This document shows, one piece after another, positions 27,025 through 35,123 of a stretch of DNA of 54,141 bases. How positions within the stretch are numbered: the first letter of the stretch is position 1; every line of letters begins with the position of its first letter. The translations under genes were made by a program, and so were the position numbers. This stretch comes from Candidatus Fimadaptatus faecigallinarum (GTDB taxonomy: Bacteria; Bacillota; Clostridia; Christensenellales; Aristaeellaceae): NCBI GenBank assembly GCA_018714445.1, contig DVNK01000053.1, positions 1 to 54,141 of the forward strand, given 5' to 3'. The notes beneath the pieces are model-generated. The model saw nothing but the letters and a program-made list of their open reading frames with translations. It was not told the DNA's origin and ran no database searches.

Positions 27025-28101
27025 TTAGCCGGCGACCTTTTCGCGCAACCGGGCGAATATCATGCGCCCCGCCGCGGTCTGGAGCACTGTGTTTACCGCG
27101 ATAGTCACGCTCTGACCTATGTGGCGGCGACCGTTTTCGACGACTATCATCGTACCGTCGTCCATGAATGCCACGCCCTGGCCGAGTTCCTTGCCCTCGC
27201 GCACTATCTGCACGGTCAACTCCTCGCCGGGCAGCAGCGCAGGCTTGAGCGCTCCGGCCAGCTCGTTCACATTTAGTACGCCCACGCCCGACACCTCTGC
27301 GACTTTGTTGAGGTTGAAGTCGTTGGTCATAACGCGTCCGCCCAGCAGCTGGGTGAGCTTTAGCAGCTTTACGTCGACGTCACTTGCGCCTTCAAAGTCG
27401 GTCTCGTCTATTGTCAGCTCAATTTGCAGTTCTTTTTGTATGCGGGCCACAATGTCCAGGCCGCGGCGCCCGCGGTTGCGCTTGAGCGTGTCGGCTGAAT
27501 CGGCTATGCGCTGCAGCTCGGCCAGCACAAAGCGCGGCACAACCAGCGGCCCTTCTATAAAGCCTGTGCGGCAGATATCAAATATGCGCCCGTCGACCAG
27601 CACGCTGGTGTCCAATACCTTGGGCACGCCGCGACATACGCTCGATTGGCTGCCGTGCGGATGCAGTTGCAGCGCGCCTGCATGCGGCAGTTCGCGCCAG
27701 CGTCGGCTCATTACCGAATATCCCGCCACGCTCAGTGCGCAGTAGAGCGCCGCGCTTGCGACGATGCCGGTAAGGCCCAGCCCCGACGTGAGCGTGGATA
27801 TGCAAAACGCCGCGGCCAGGCCCATGACTGCGCCGGCGGCGCCCAACAGCAGTTCGGGCAATGGCCGGTCGTCCGTTCTGCACGCCAGCCACGCCGTGAA
27901 TCGGCGCAGCAGCGCGCTCAGTTTAGGCGCCACAGCGTACGCCAGCGCGCCGCCTGCCAACAGTGCAATGCCGTAAGCCCACGGCAGCCATGCGCCGCCA
28001 TCGATAAATAGGCGCTCCATGGCGTCTCGCGCCAGCGACACCAGGCCCGCCAGTCCCAACGCGCCCGGCAATATCGCGATGATGCGATCCCTTACTTTCA
28101 A
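27025..28101 (-). CDS. yacL: YacL-type PIN/TRAM domain membrane protein
   Basis: A 358-residue protein with about four N-terminal membrane helices (residues 5-130), a PIN nuclease-like domain from VLDTSVLVDGRIFDICRTG near 163 (first catalytic Asp) to VMTNDFNLNKVAEVSGV near 275 (later Asp), and a C-terminal TRAM RNA-binding domain (GQGVAFMDDGTMIVVENGR). This matches Bacillus YacL (about 366 residues), whose function is not settled. Upstream sequence has no ATG in frame. TTG at 28101 is preferred because GGAAGG lies 9 nt before it; a TTG at 28137 lacks a site and would be almost leaderless. The order radA-yacL is kept, but disA, normally between them, is absent. Confidence 0.85.
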   Translation of the reverse strand: MKVRDRIIAILPGALGLAGLVSLARDAMERLFIDGGAWLPWAYGIALLAGGALAYAVAPKLSALLRRFTAWLACRTDDRPLPELLLGAAGAVMGLAAAFCISTLTSGLGLTGIVASAALYCALSVAGYSVMSRRWRELPHAGALQLHPHGSQSSVCRGVPKVLDTSVLVDGRIFDICRTGFIEGPLVVPRFVLAELQRIADSADTLKRNRGRRGLDIVARIQKELQIELTIDETDFEGASDVDVKLLKLTQLLGGRVMTNDFNLNKVAEVSGVGVLNVNELAGALKPALLPGEELTVQIVREGKELGQGVAFMDDGTMIVVENGRRHIGQSVTIAVNTVLQTAAGRMIFARLREKVAG

Positions 28102-28142
28102 ACCCCTCAACCTTCCATGAACTATATTTGGTTCCAACTTAT

Positions 28143-28148
28143 ATTATA
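28143..28148 (-). promoter_or_regulatory. Possible -10 element for yacL
   Basis: TATAAT on the minus strand, about 40 nt before the preferred TTG start; no convincing -35 at the right distance. Confidence 0.4.
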
Positions 28149-28387
28149 TTCGTCTGAGCGCGGCTTATGCGCCGGCTGAGCGGACGCCGCGCGGGTGGGG
28201 GAGCGTGTGAAGCACTGGTTGAGACAGGGTTTAAGCCGGGCAGCAGTGAACAGCGATATGGAATCTGGTACGAGAAATTGAGCATTGCCGGCTTGAATAA
28301 TGCGTGGTGGTCGATTTACCTTATGGCCCACACGGAAAGAACCATATAGTTACAATATGGAATTAATTAGAAACTGACAGCCTCACC

Positions 28388-28835
28388 GCATCACGCGCGG
28401 GAGCCGATAAGGCGAGATGAAAAACTGTACCATGCGCGAACAAGCCATTAGGCCGCATCGCGCACGAATGACGATAAGCCGAGATAAACAACTGCGTCAT
28501 GTGCAAACAAGCCTCTAGTCAGTATCACGCGTGGACGCCGATAAGGCGAGACGAACAACTGCGCCATTAGACGGCGTCACGCGTGGACGCTGATAAGGCG
28601 AGACGAACAACTGCGCCATGCGCAAACACGCCATAAGACGGCGTCACGCGTGGACGTCGATAAGGCGGGATGAACAACTGCGCCATGTGCGAACAAGCCC
28701 CTAGTCGGCGTCACGCATGGACGCTGATAAGGCGAGACGAACAACTGCGCCATGCGCGAACAAGCCATTAGACGGCATCACGCATGTACGCCGATAAGGC
28801 GAGACGAACAACTGCGCCATACGCAAATAAGCAGC
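28388..28835. repeat. 67-bp tandem repeat, seven copies
   Basis: GATAAGGCGAGA or a close variant recurs at 28406, 28473, 28540, 28592, 28659, 28726 and 28793. The spacing is 67 bp except one 52-bp step, so one copy has lost about 15 bp. Most copies carry a small potential hairpin, GCGTC with GACGC. There are no unique spacers and no coding pattern. It occupies most of the 900-bp gap between radA and yacL; 28149-28387 shows only an inverted CCATAT/ATATGG (near 28343-28361). Confidence 0.9.
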
Positions 28836-28926
28836 CAGACTACCACGCGCGAATAACAATCCGGCGCATACCGCACAGTACGATATGCGCCGCCAAACGC
28901 GAACCCAAAGCATCGTTCGAGTAACC

Positions 28927-28958
28927 AGCCGGCCAAGCGATAACCGCCCGGCCAGGCT
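28927..28958 (-). terminator. Stem-loop downstream of radA
   Basis: AGCCGGCC (28927-28934) pairs with GGCCAGGCT (28950-28958) with one bulged base. No T-run follows on the minus strand, so termination there is uncertain. Confidence 0.3.
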
Positions 28959-29002
28959 ACTTATATTGCCATCAAGTCGCCGGCGCAAACCTGCGGCGCG
29001 CA

Positions 29003-30397
29003 TTATGCGCCGTCGTCCCGCGTCAGGCCCATAAGCGTGCGCAGCGCTTCGGTCACGGTCTCCACGCCGTACGCGCGCACTCCATCGGGCAGCTTCAGCC
29101 CGCGCAGGCTCGCGCGCGGCATGACTACGTTTACAAATCCCAGCCGCGCGCACTCGGCCAGCCGGCGCTGAGCCTGGCTGATTGCGCGCACTTCGCCCGC
29201 AAGGCCCACCTCGCCCATGACCGCGAACTGCTCGTCTATCGGCGAGTTGCGCGCCGCCGACGCTACCGCGGCTATGAGCGCCAGGTCGCATGCGGGCTCG
29301 TCCAGCGTCAATCCGCCGGCGATGTTTATGTATACGTCCTGATTGCCCAGGCGCAGGCCGGCGCGCTTTTCAAGCACCGCCAGCAACAGTGCCAGCCGCC
29401 CCTGGTCTACGCCCGAGGCCATGCGCCGCGGATAGCCCAGCGTCGTCGGCGCGACCAGCGCCTGCACGTCCACCAGCACTGGCCGCGTGCCCTCAAGCGC
29501 GCACAGTACCACCGAACCGCTCTGACCATGCGCGCGCTGGCTCAGCAGCATCTCGGATGGATTGGGCACCTCGACCATGCCCTCGCGCCGCATCTCGAAC
29601 ACGCCGATCTCGTTAATCGAGCCAAAGCGATTTTTTACGGCGCGGAGTATCCTGTACTGATGCTGGCGCTCGCCCTCGAAGTAGAGCACGCTGTCGACCA
29701 TGTGCTCCAGCACGCGCGGGCCTGCGATTGCGCCCTCCTTGGTCACGTGGCCCACGATTATTATCGCGCAGCCCGAGCCCTTGGCCACGCGCATCAGCTG
29801 TGCGGCCGACTCGCGCACCTGCGGCACCGAGCCGGGTGCGCTGGCCATGTCGGGGCGGTACATGGTCTGTATCGAGTCGACAATCGCCAGCTCGGGCTGT
29901 ATGCGTTCGAGCTGTGCGATTATGTTGCTCATGTCGTTTTCGGGCAATATCATCAGGTTCGCGGCATCCAGGCCCAGGCGTTGAGCGCGCAGCTTGATCT
30001 GACGGGCCGATTCCTCGCCGGTCACGTACAGCACGCGCCGACCGGCTCCGGCGCGGTGCGCGGCCACCTGCAAAAGCAGCGTCGACTTGCCTATGCCGGG
30101 CTCGCCGCCTATCAGCGTCAGTGAACCGGCGACTATGCCGCCGCCAAGTACGCGATCTAGTTCGCCCACGCCGCTTTGCATGCGGGCGTCGTCGCCGCCG
30201 GGTATATCGGGCAGTGCGACCGGTTGCGCGCCGCTGCCGGGCGACTGGCGCAGCTTGCGCGGCTGAGGCTCCGAGGTCTGTTCTACCGGGGTTTCGATAA
30301 GCGTGTTCCACTGCTCGCAGCCCGGGCACTTGCCCAGCCACCGCGCGGTCTCGTAGCCGCATTCGGAGCAGATATAGCGTGTCTTAAGCTTGGCCAT
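29003..30397 (-). CDS. radA: DNA repair protein RadA (Sms)
   Basis: A 464-residue RecA-like ATPase that drives branch migration in recombinational repair. It has an N-terminal C4 zinc finger (CSECG...CPGCEQW, residues 10-31), Walker A GEPGIGKST near 103, the RadA signature KNRFGS near 257, and a C-terminal Lon-protease-like domain (ALVAPTTLGYPRRMASGVD onward, VYINIAGGL near 355). GGAGG lies 6 nt before the ATG at 30397; the reading frame extends upstream through the promoter without homology. It is transcribed away from the membrane phosphoesterase at 30612. In Bacillus radA is followed by disA and yacL. Confidence 0.95.
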   Translation of the reverse strand: MAKLKTRYICSECGYETARWLGKCPGCEQWNTLIETPVEQTSEPQPRKLRQSPGSGAQPVALPDIPGGDDARMQSGVGELDRVLGGGIVAGSLTLIGGEPGIGKSTLLLQVAAHRAGAGRRVLYVTGEESARQIKLRAQRLGLDAANLMILPENDMSNIIAQLERIQPELAIVDSIQTMYRPDMASAPGSVPQVRESAAQLMRVAKGSGCAIIIVGHVTKEGAIAGPRVLEHMVDSVLYFEGERQHQYRILRAVKNRFGSINEIGVFEMRREGMVEVPNPSEMLLSQRAHGQSGSVVLCALEGTRPVLVDVQALVAPTTLGYPRRMASGVDQGRLALLLAVLEKRAGLRLGNQDVYINIAGGLTLDEPACDLALIAAVASAARNSPIDEQFAVMGEVGLAGEVRAISQAQRRLAECARLGFVNVVMPRASLRGLKLPDGVRAYGVETVTEALRTLMGLTRDDGA

Positions 30398-30430
30398 GAG
30401 CGCCTCCAATAGAGAATTTGACTTATGCAC

Positions 30431-30459
30431 ATTATACCATGCGCATGTGCCGGATGCAA
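30431..30459 (-). promoter_or_regulatory. radA promoter (extended -10)
   Basis: On the minus strand TTGCAT (30459-30454), 17 nt and TATAAT (30436-30431) preceded by TGG, about 35 nt before the radA start. Confidence 0.75.
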
Positions 30460-30543
30460 ACGCACGGACGCCGTGTACGAGCCCATTAAGGGCGCTTGAG
30501 CGGCTCTGACCAGAAAAAGTCGGTTGGATTTCACGCATTTGGG

Positions 30544-30572
30544 TTGCGGCGGGCGCGCGGGGGTTGTATAAT
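30544..30572 (+). promoter_or_regulatory. Promoter of the membrane phosphoesterase gene
   Basis: TTGCGG (30544-30549), a 17-nt spacer and TATAAT (30567-30572), about 40 nt before the ATG at 30612; divergent from the radA promoter. Confidence 0.7.
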
Positions 30573-30611
30573 AAATGCTGAATATTTTAACCGCATACGC
30601 GGAGGATAGAA

Positions 30612-31736
30612 ATGCACATGAGCACAGCTGGCACCACGCAGGTGCAAAGGCGCCCCAAGCGGGCGCGCAGGCCGGGCAGAAAGTTCGGCAAATGGCAATT
30701 GATAGCGCTGGCACTGGTAGCGCTGCTGGCGATAGCCTGGACGATAATCGCGATGGTGAACGGCACGGTGACCACGGTCACGCGCACGCTGTCTATTCCC
30801 GGCTTGCCGTCGGCGCTGGAGGGCTACACGATAGTGCAGCTGACCGATCTTAATGGAGCCACGTTCGGCGAAAAGCAGGAAAAGCTCGCCGATGCGATCT
30901 CGGCGGTAGACTATGACGTGATCTGCATGACCGGCGACATGGTGGGCGCAAGCGGCAATGCGCAGCCGCTCTACGACCTGCTGGACGCGCTGAATACGTC
31001 CAAGCCCATCATGTTCATAACCGGCGACAGCGATCCCGATCCGCTGGCCGATACGCCCGGCGCCGACGGCACGCTGTACGCCGACTACATACGGCAGCTC
31101 CAGGCGCGCGGCGTGACATATGTCGACAGCCCGCAGATGATAACCGTGGGCAATGCCAACATATGGTTTTCGTCCGTACTGCATCTGAACATAAATACCC
31201 AGTCCAATCTGGACTCGCTCGAGCAGATGTACAACTCCGCGCTCGCCGACCCGAACAATGACGCCAATGATCTGGCGTATGACGCCTACCGGCTCGACTG
31301 CGCGCGCAAGCTCAACAACGCCGCCCAGAACATGCAGTCGGTCGACCTGCATATTACGCTCAGCCATGTGCCGCTCAGCGACGAGTTCGTGCATGCGATG
31401 CAATATGCCGAAGGCGAGAACTCTGCCGACACTCAGGATGAATACGCCGGCAATCAGTACCTGAGGCTGATCGACCTGGCGCTGTGCGGTCACTATGTGG
31501 GCGGGCAGTGGCGGCTGCCGTTTGTGGGCGCGCTGTATGTGCCCGATGAGCGGCTGGCGCGCGGCGGCTGGCTGCCTGAGCAGGATGAAGTCAGCGGTTT
31601 GAGGCGTTCCAATTCGGTCTACATATATACCAGTACCGGCCTGGGCACGTCGGACGCTTACAGCCTGCCGCCGTTCAGGCTGTTCAATCAGCCCGAGATA
31701 GTGGTGATAAGGCTGACCAGTCAGCTGGGCGCGTAG
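30612..31736 (+). CDS. Membrane-anchored metallophosphoesterase-like protein, ligands degenerate
   Basis: A 374-residue protein with a basic N-terminus (RRPKRARRPGRKFGK), one membrane helix near residues 29-50 and an outside calcineurin-like domain of the YkuE type. The framework is clear: QLTDLNGA near 77, CMTGDMVG near 103, ITGDSDPD near 137, LSHVPLSDEF near 252 and CGHYVGGQWRLPF near 293. However, the motifs normally read DxH, GNHD and GHxH, and here the first His is Asn, the GNHD is GDSD and the last His is Val. Loss of several metal ligands suggests a non-catalytic or altered protein. GGAGG lies 6 nt before the ATG. Confidence 0.8.
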   Translation: MHMSTAGTTQVQRRPKRARRPGRKFGKWQLIALALVALLAIAWTIIAMVNGTVTTVTRTLSIPGLPSALEGYTIVQLTDLNGATFGEKQEKLADAISAVDYDVICMTGDMVGASGNAQPLYDLLDALNTSKPIMFITGDSDPDPLADTPGADGTLYADYIRQLQARGVTYVDSPQMITVGNANIWFSSVLHLNINTQSNLDSLEQMYNSALADPNNDANDLAYDAYRLDCARKLNNAAQNMQSVDLHITLSHVPLSDEFVHAMQYAEGENSADTQDEYAGNQYLRLIDLALCGHYVGGQWRLPFVGALYVPDERLARGGWLPEQDEVSGLRRSNSVYIYTSTGLGTSDAYSLPPFRLFNQPEIVVIRLTSQLGA

Positions 31737-31743
31737 CCGGGCG

Positions 31744-31788
31744 CGCTGTCGCCGACAGCGACCGGCGCAAATTCAGCACGCTTTTTTT
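31744..31788 (+). terminator. Probable terminator after the membrane phosphoesterase
   Basis: CGCTGTCG and CGACAGCG flank one base (31744-31760); after a further 21 nt comes a run of seven T residues (31782-31788). The distance between stem and T-run makes the call moderate. Confidence 0.4.
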
Positions 31789-31913
31789 GCCATTTTTGAA
31801 ACTAATACGACAGCTGTTGCGTCAAATACCCGTGACTGCGCGCTTGTTGGCGCAGTTGCGCCGTATTTTACGAAAATGTTGCAGAATGGCCACTTAAATG
31901 TTTCAAAATATGG

Positions 31914-31919
31914 TATAAT
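31914..31919 (+). promoter_or_regulatory. Extended -10 promoter of the metzincin gene
   Basis: TGG directly before TATAAT (31914-31919), about 64 nt before the start codon; the -35 is weak. Confidence 0.55.
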
Positions 31920-31982
31920 GAAATTAGGCATACATACAATGTGAGTTGTGCCCCTCGGGCATCGGAGTATAGGAGGTTCATG

Positions 31983-33839
31983 ATGCGCAAAGGTAATTCA
32001 GTTGTAAAGGGTATGGTGATACTTGCACTGCTGCTGTGCGCGCTGGCGCTGGGCAGCGGCGCGCTGGCCGAGGGCGATCTGGTCTGCGTGGAGTTCACAC
32101 ACTATGCGGACGGGACAGTCGTGGCCGAGAGCTATTCCGTCAGCACCGGCGCGGGATATGCGCTCAAGGACTACATGGTGGTCGAGCCGTGGTCGTTCAT
32201 GATAAATACCAGCGGCGCAAACACCGATCTGAGCAGCGGCCAGATATACTCTGCGATAGAGGCGGGCATGCGCGAGTGGAACAGCAACATGTCCCAGCCG
32301 AAGTTCTCGATGAACAACACGACCACGTCGCTGGTCGCGGGCGTGCAGGACTATAACAACGTCATATCGTTTGGCAAGCTGGATTCCGGCGTGCTGGCGC
32401 GCACTACGGCGTGGTACGACAAGGATTTCAAACTGCCGGAGGGCTATCCGGCGACGTACCTTGCAGTCGAGGCGGATATAGTGTTCAACAACCAGACGTT
32501 CTGGACCGACGTGTCGGCGGGCGGCAACGGTTATGACATGCAGTCGCTGGCGACGCACGAACTGGGCCACACGCTGGGCCTGGCCGATGTGTACAATACG
32601 AATTATGCATATGCTACCATGTATGGACTGGGCTATGCCAACGACGTTGCGGCCCGCTCGCTCGCTTCGCCTGACCTGCAGGGCCTGAGCCAGTACTACA
32701 ATGTGCCCGGCTATGGCGGCCCCGGCGAACTGCCGCCGCTGCCCACGCCTACGCCCGTTCCGACGGAGACCCCTGCGCCTTCGGCGACTCCCGCGCCGGT
32801 GTCGGCCACGGTCAACTCGGGCGCCGGCGGACTCAACCTGCGCACTCAGCCCAATACGACGGGCACGGTCATAACCGTGATACCGCACGGCGCAAACGTC
32901 ACAATAATGAGCCAGTCGGGCGACTGGAGCTATATCGAATATCTTACCAATACGGGCGTCAGGTTCACCGGCTACGCCATGACCCAGTATCTGCAGGTCA
33001 GCCCGAACACTACTCCGACGCCCAGCACGCAGCCAAGCATGCAACCCAGCGCGCAGCCCAGCGTCACCCCCACAGTGACCGCTACGCCTGCGCCCACCGA
33101 AATGCCTGACGAGTATGCGACCGTAAACGCGACCAGCCTCAACATGCGCGCTCAGGGCAGCATGACGGCCACGATCATATGCCAGATACCCGGCGGCGAG
33201 AAGGTCCGGCTGATAAGCTACAGCGCAGACTGGAGCTATGTAGAGTACAACGGTCTGAAGGGCTATGTGTCCAGCCAGTACCTGGTGCGGGACGGCGCGG
33301 TCGCGACGCCCACGCCGGCGGTAACGCCCGGTCCCGATGCGCGTGAAGCGACGGTCAATGTGCAGACGTTGCTCAACATGCGCCGTCAGCCCAACCTGAC
33401 TTCGGGCATTGTGACCCAGATACCGGGCGGCAAGACCGTATACGTTATCAGCGAGTCGAACGGCTGGAGCTATATAAAGTATGGCAGCTACACCGGATAC
33501 GTGTCCAGCCAGTATCTGAAGTACAATGATGGCGGTTCGACTGCGCCTACGGCCCAGCCCACTGCCAAGCCCACGACCCGCCCCACCACTGAACCCACGG
33601 CCCGGCCCACCGCCAAACCGACCAACGAGCCCACCGGTTCGACGGGCGAGCTCAAGACGGTAACGCTGGAGCACAGCCTCCAGATGCTCAACGTGCGCGC
33701 CGGCGCGGGTACGAACTACTCGCTGGTAGGCCAGGTGCCGCATGGCGCACAGGTCGAAGTGCTGTCGACCAGTGGCGAGTGGAGCCAGATAAAATACGGC
33801 TCTGTCCAGGGCTATGTGATGTCTACGTATTTAAAGTGA
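31983..33839 (+). CDS. Secreted metzincin-like metalloprotease with four SH3b domains
   Basis: A 618-residue exported protein. The signal peptide (VVKGMVILALLLCALALGSGALA) is cleaved near residue 27. The protease domain (about 30-245) holds the zinc motif HELGHTLGLAD at 192-202, with Glu193 catalytic, and a likely Met-turn ATMYG. The third ligand is Asp, as in snapalysin-type enzymes, not the His of matrixins. Four bacterial SH3 domains follow (near 272-340, 376-437, 454-515, 557-618), joined by Pro/Thr-rich linkers; such domains usually bind peptidoglycan. The start at 31983 is 6 nt from AGGAGG; an ATG one codon earlier is closer. A wall-associated protease is likely; its target is unknown. 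Confidence 0.85.
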   Translation: MRKGNSVVKGMVILALLLCALALGSGALAEGDLVCVEFTHYADGTVVAESYSVSTGAGYALKDYMVVEPWSFMINTSGANTDLSSGQIYSAIEAGMREWNSNMSQPKFSMNNTTTSLVAGVQDYNNVISFGKLDSGVLARTTAWYDKDFKLPEGYPATYLAVEADIVFNNQTFWTDVSAGGNGYDMQSLATHELGHTLGLADVYNTNYAYATMYGLGYANDVAARSLASPDLQGLSQYYNVPGYGGPGELPPLPTPTPVPTETPAPSATPAPVSATVNSGAGGLNLRTQPNTTGTVITVIPHGANVTIMSQSGDWSYIEYLTNTGVRFTGYAMTQYLQVSPNTTPTPSTQPSMQPSAQPSVTPTVTATPAPTEMPDEYATVNATSLNMRAQGSMTATIICQIPGGEKVRLISYSADWSYVEYNGLKGYVSSQYLVRDGAVATPTPAVTPGPDAREATVNVQTLLNMRRQPNLTSGIVTQIPGGKTVYVISESNGWSYIKYGSYTGYVSSQYLKYNDGGSTAPTAQPTAKPTTRPTTEPTARPTAKPTNEPTGSTGELKTVTLEHSLQMLNVRAGAGTNYSLVGQVPHGAQVEVLSTSGEWSQIKYGSVQGYVMSTYLK

Positions 33840-33862
33840 TGCGCTGTCAGGCGCTGTATGTT

Positions 33863-33898
33863 GCGCGCGCGGCATAGCCGTGCGCGCAGCTGCGTTTT
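33863..33898 (+). terminator. Terminator after the metzincin gene
   Basis: GCGCGCGCGGC (33863-33873) pairs with GCCGTGCGCGC (33877-33887) with one G-U pair and a 3-nt loop; TTTT follows at 33895. The rest of the 435-bp gap to 34274 holds CTGAGCC (34161-34167) facing GGCTCAG (34180-34186) and the promoter below. Confidence 0.7.
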
Positions 33899-34204
33899 GG
33901 CGGCAGGCGCGAGCTGATCGCTGACCAAAGGTGTTGGGCAGGCGCAGGTCGCAGCGGCAGCATTGAATCGTATAAGCCAGGGCAAACTGGATGCACATCA
34001 GCGCGTATCAGGCGGGCGGCAACGCGTGCTCAGCAGCGGGCTTTGCCGGAGCGCATAAACGCGGGCACCATAATATTCGCCCAGAAAGCATGAACGGCCG
34101 AGCTGTCAAAGCGGCTGGCCGTGCATGTGCGCATTGGGCTGGCTCGGGGTAAGAGCACATCTGAGCCCTGCCAAAATGCGGCTCAGGGCGGCTGGTTTGA
34201 GCCA

Positions 34205-34233
34205 TTGACATTCGGGCGCTGTCATGCCATAAT
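34205..34233 (+). promoter_or_regulatory. Promoter of the PP2C phosphatase gene
   Basis: A perfect TTGACA (34205-34210), 17 nt, and CATAAT (34228-34233), about 41 nt before the start codon. Confidence 0.82.
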
Positions 34234-34274
34234 AAACAAAAGAACTGCATGTGCGCGAAAGCGGGGGCGATTGT

Positions 34275-35006
34275 ATGAATGTCGAAGCGCTGGTGCGCAG
34301 AGGGAAGAACAAGGAGCGCTGTGAGGACAGATGCCTGATAGGCCGCAGCGTGCTGTGCGACATAGACGGCTGGCGCGAGCTGGATCCGCCGTTCATCGTG
34401 GCTGTGGCCGACGGCGTGGGCGGCAATCGGCTGGGCGACATGGCGGCGGGCTTTGTCGTGCAACGGTTGGCTGAATGCGACGCGGGCGCGGTGGCCGATG
34501 CGGATGCGGTGCGGCGGCTGATACGCGAGCGCAATGAGGAGCTGATAGCGCTCTCGGCCGGGATCGCGGGCGCGCACAACATGGCGACGACATTGACCGG
34601 CATATTGATAAACAACCATGGCGGCTGGCTGTTCCACGCGGGCAACACGCGCATATATACGATAGAAGGCGCGCGCGTGCGCCAGCTCACGCATGACCAC
34701 ACTACGTATGCCTGGCTCATGAAGGCCGGCCGCGAGGACGAGGCCCGGCAATGCAACCGCAGCGAGATAACGTGTTGCATGGGCAATGGCAATCCGGTCC
34801 AGCTCGAGCAGCTTGAGGTCGCGCCGCTGTCGGATTTCAGTGCGTTGCTGCTCACGTCCGACGGCGTGCACGATGCGCTCAGCGACGCGCAGATCGAATC
34901 TGTGCTCAGCCGAGCCGATTCGCCGGAGCAGGCCTGTCGGTTGCTGTGCGACTCGGCGCAGATGCTGGGTGCGCGCGATGATTTGACGGCGGTGCTGGTG
35001 TATTGA
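34275..35006 (+). CDS. PP2C-family serine/threonine phosphatase
   Basis: A 243-residue cytoplasmic metal-dependent protein phosphatase. Family motifs are in order: KNKERCEDRC near 12-21 (first Asp), VAVADGVGGNRLGD near 44-57 (metal Asp-Gly), GNTRIYTIEG near 125, LLTSDGVHDAL near 193 (Asp) and GARDDLTAVLVY at the end (Asp-Asp). This compact form resembles the PrpC/Stp group that reverses serine/threonine kinases, but no kinase gene is adjacent. The ribosome site is weak (GGGGGCGA). A 9-bp hairpin downstream probably ends the transcript and overlaps the translation signals of the next gene. Confidence 0.88.
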   Translation: MNVEALVRRGKNKERCEDRCLIGRSVLCDIDGWRELDPPFIVAVADGVGGNRLGDMAAGFVVQRLAECDAGAVADADAVRRLIRERNEELIALSAGIAGAHNMATTLTGILINNHGGWLFHAGNTRIYTIEGARVRQLTHDHTTYAWLMKAGREDEARQCNRSEITCCMGNGNPVQLEQLEVAPLSDFSALLLTSDGVHDALSDAQIESVLSRADSPEQACRLLCDSAQMLGARDDLTAVLVY

Positions 35007-35080
35007 CGGTGCGCTGCTCAGACGCGCAATTCTCATATGCCTGATTTTGATTTGAACCACAATTTGCATGGCATTTAGCG

Positions 35081-35121
35081 CGACCTCCCGGGCAAAATAG
35101 TGCCGATGGGAGGTCGTTTTT
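35081..35121 (+). promoter_or_regulatory. Terminator-like hairpin that covers the SpoIID ribosome site
   Basis: CGACCTCCC (35081-35089) pairs perfectly with GGGAGGTCG (35108-35116), followed by TTTTT (35117-35121). The 3' arm is the GGGAGG Shine-Dalgarno of the gene at 35124. It can act as the terminator of the PP2C gene and as a lid on SpoIID translation. Confidence 0.72.
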
Positions 35122-35123
35122 GC

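Noticed and set aside
28388..28835. CRISPR array
   Set aside because: The repeats are directly adjacent, 67 bp long and slightly variable, with no unique spacers and no cas genes nearby. The same holds for the 35-bp array at 13342.
30531..31493. Minus-strand frame of 320 codons opposite the membrane phosphoesterase
   Set aside because: Shadow frame with no ribosome site, overlapping a gene with clear promoter, signal and motifs on the plus strand.
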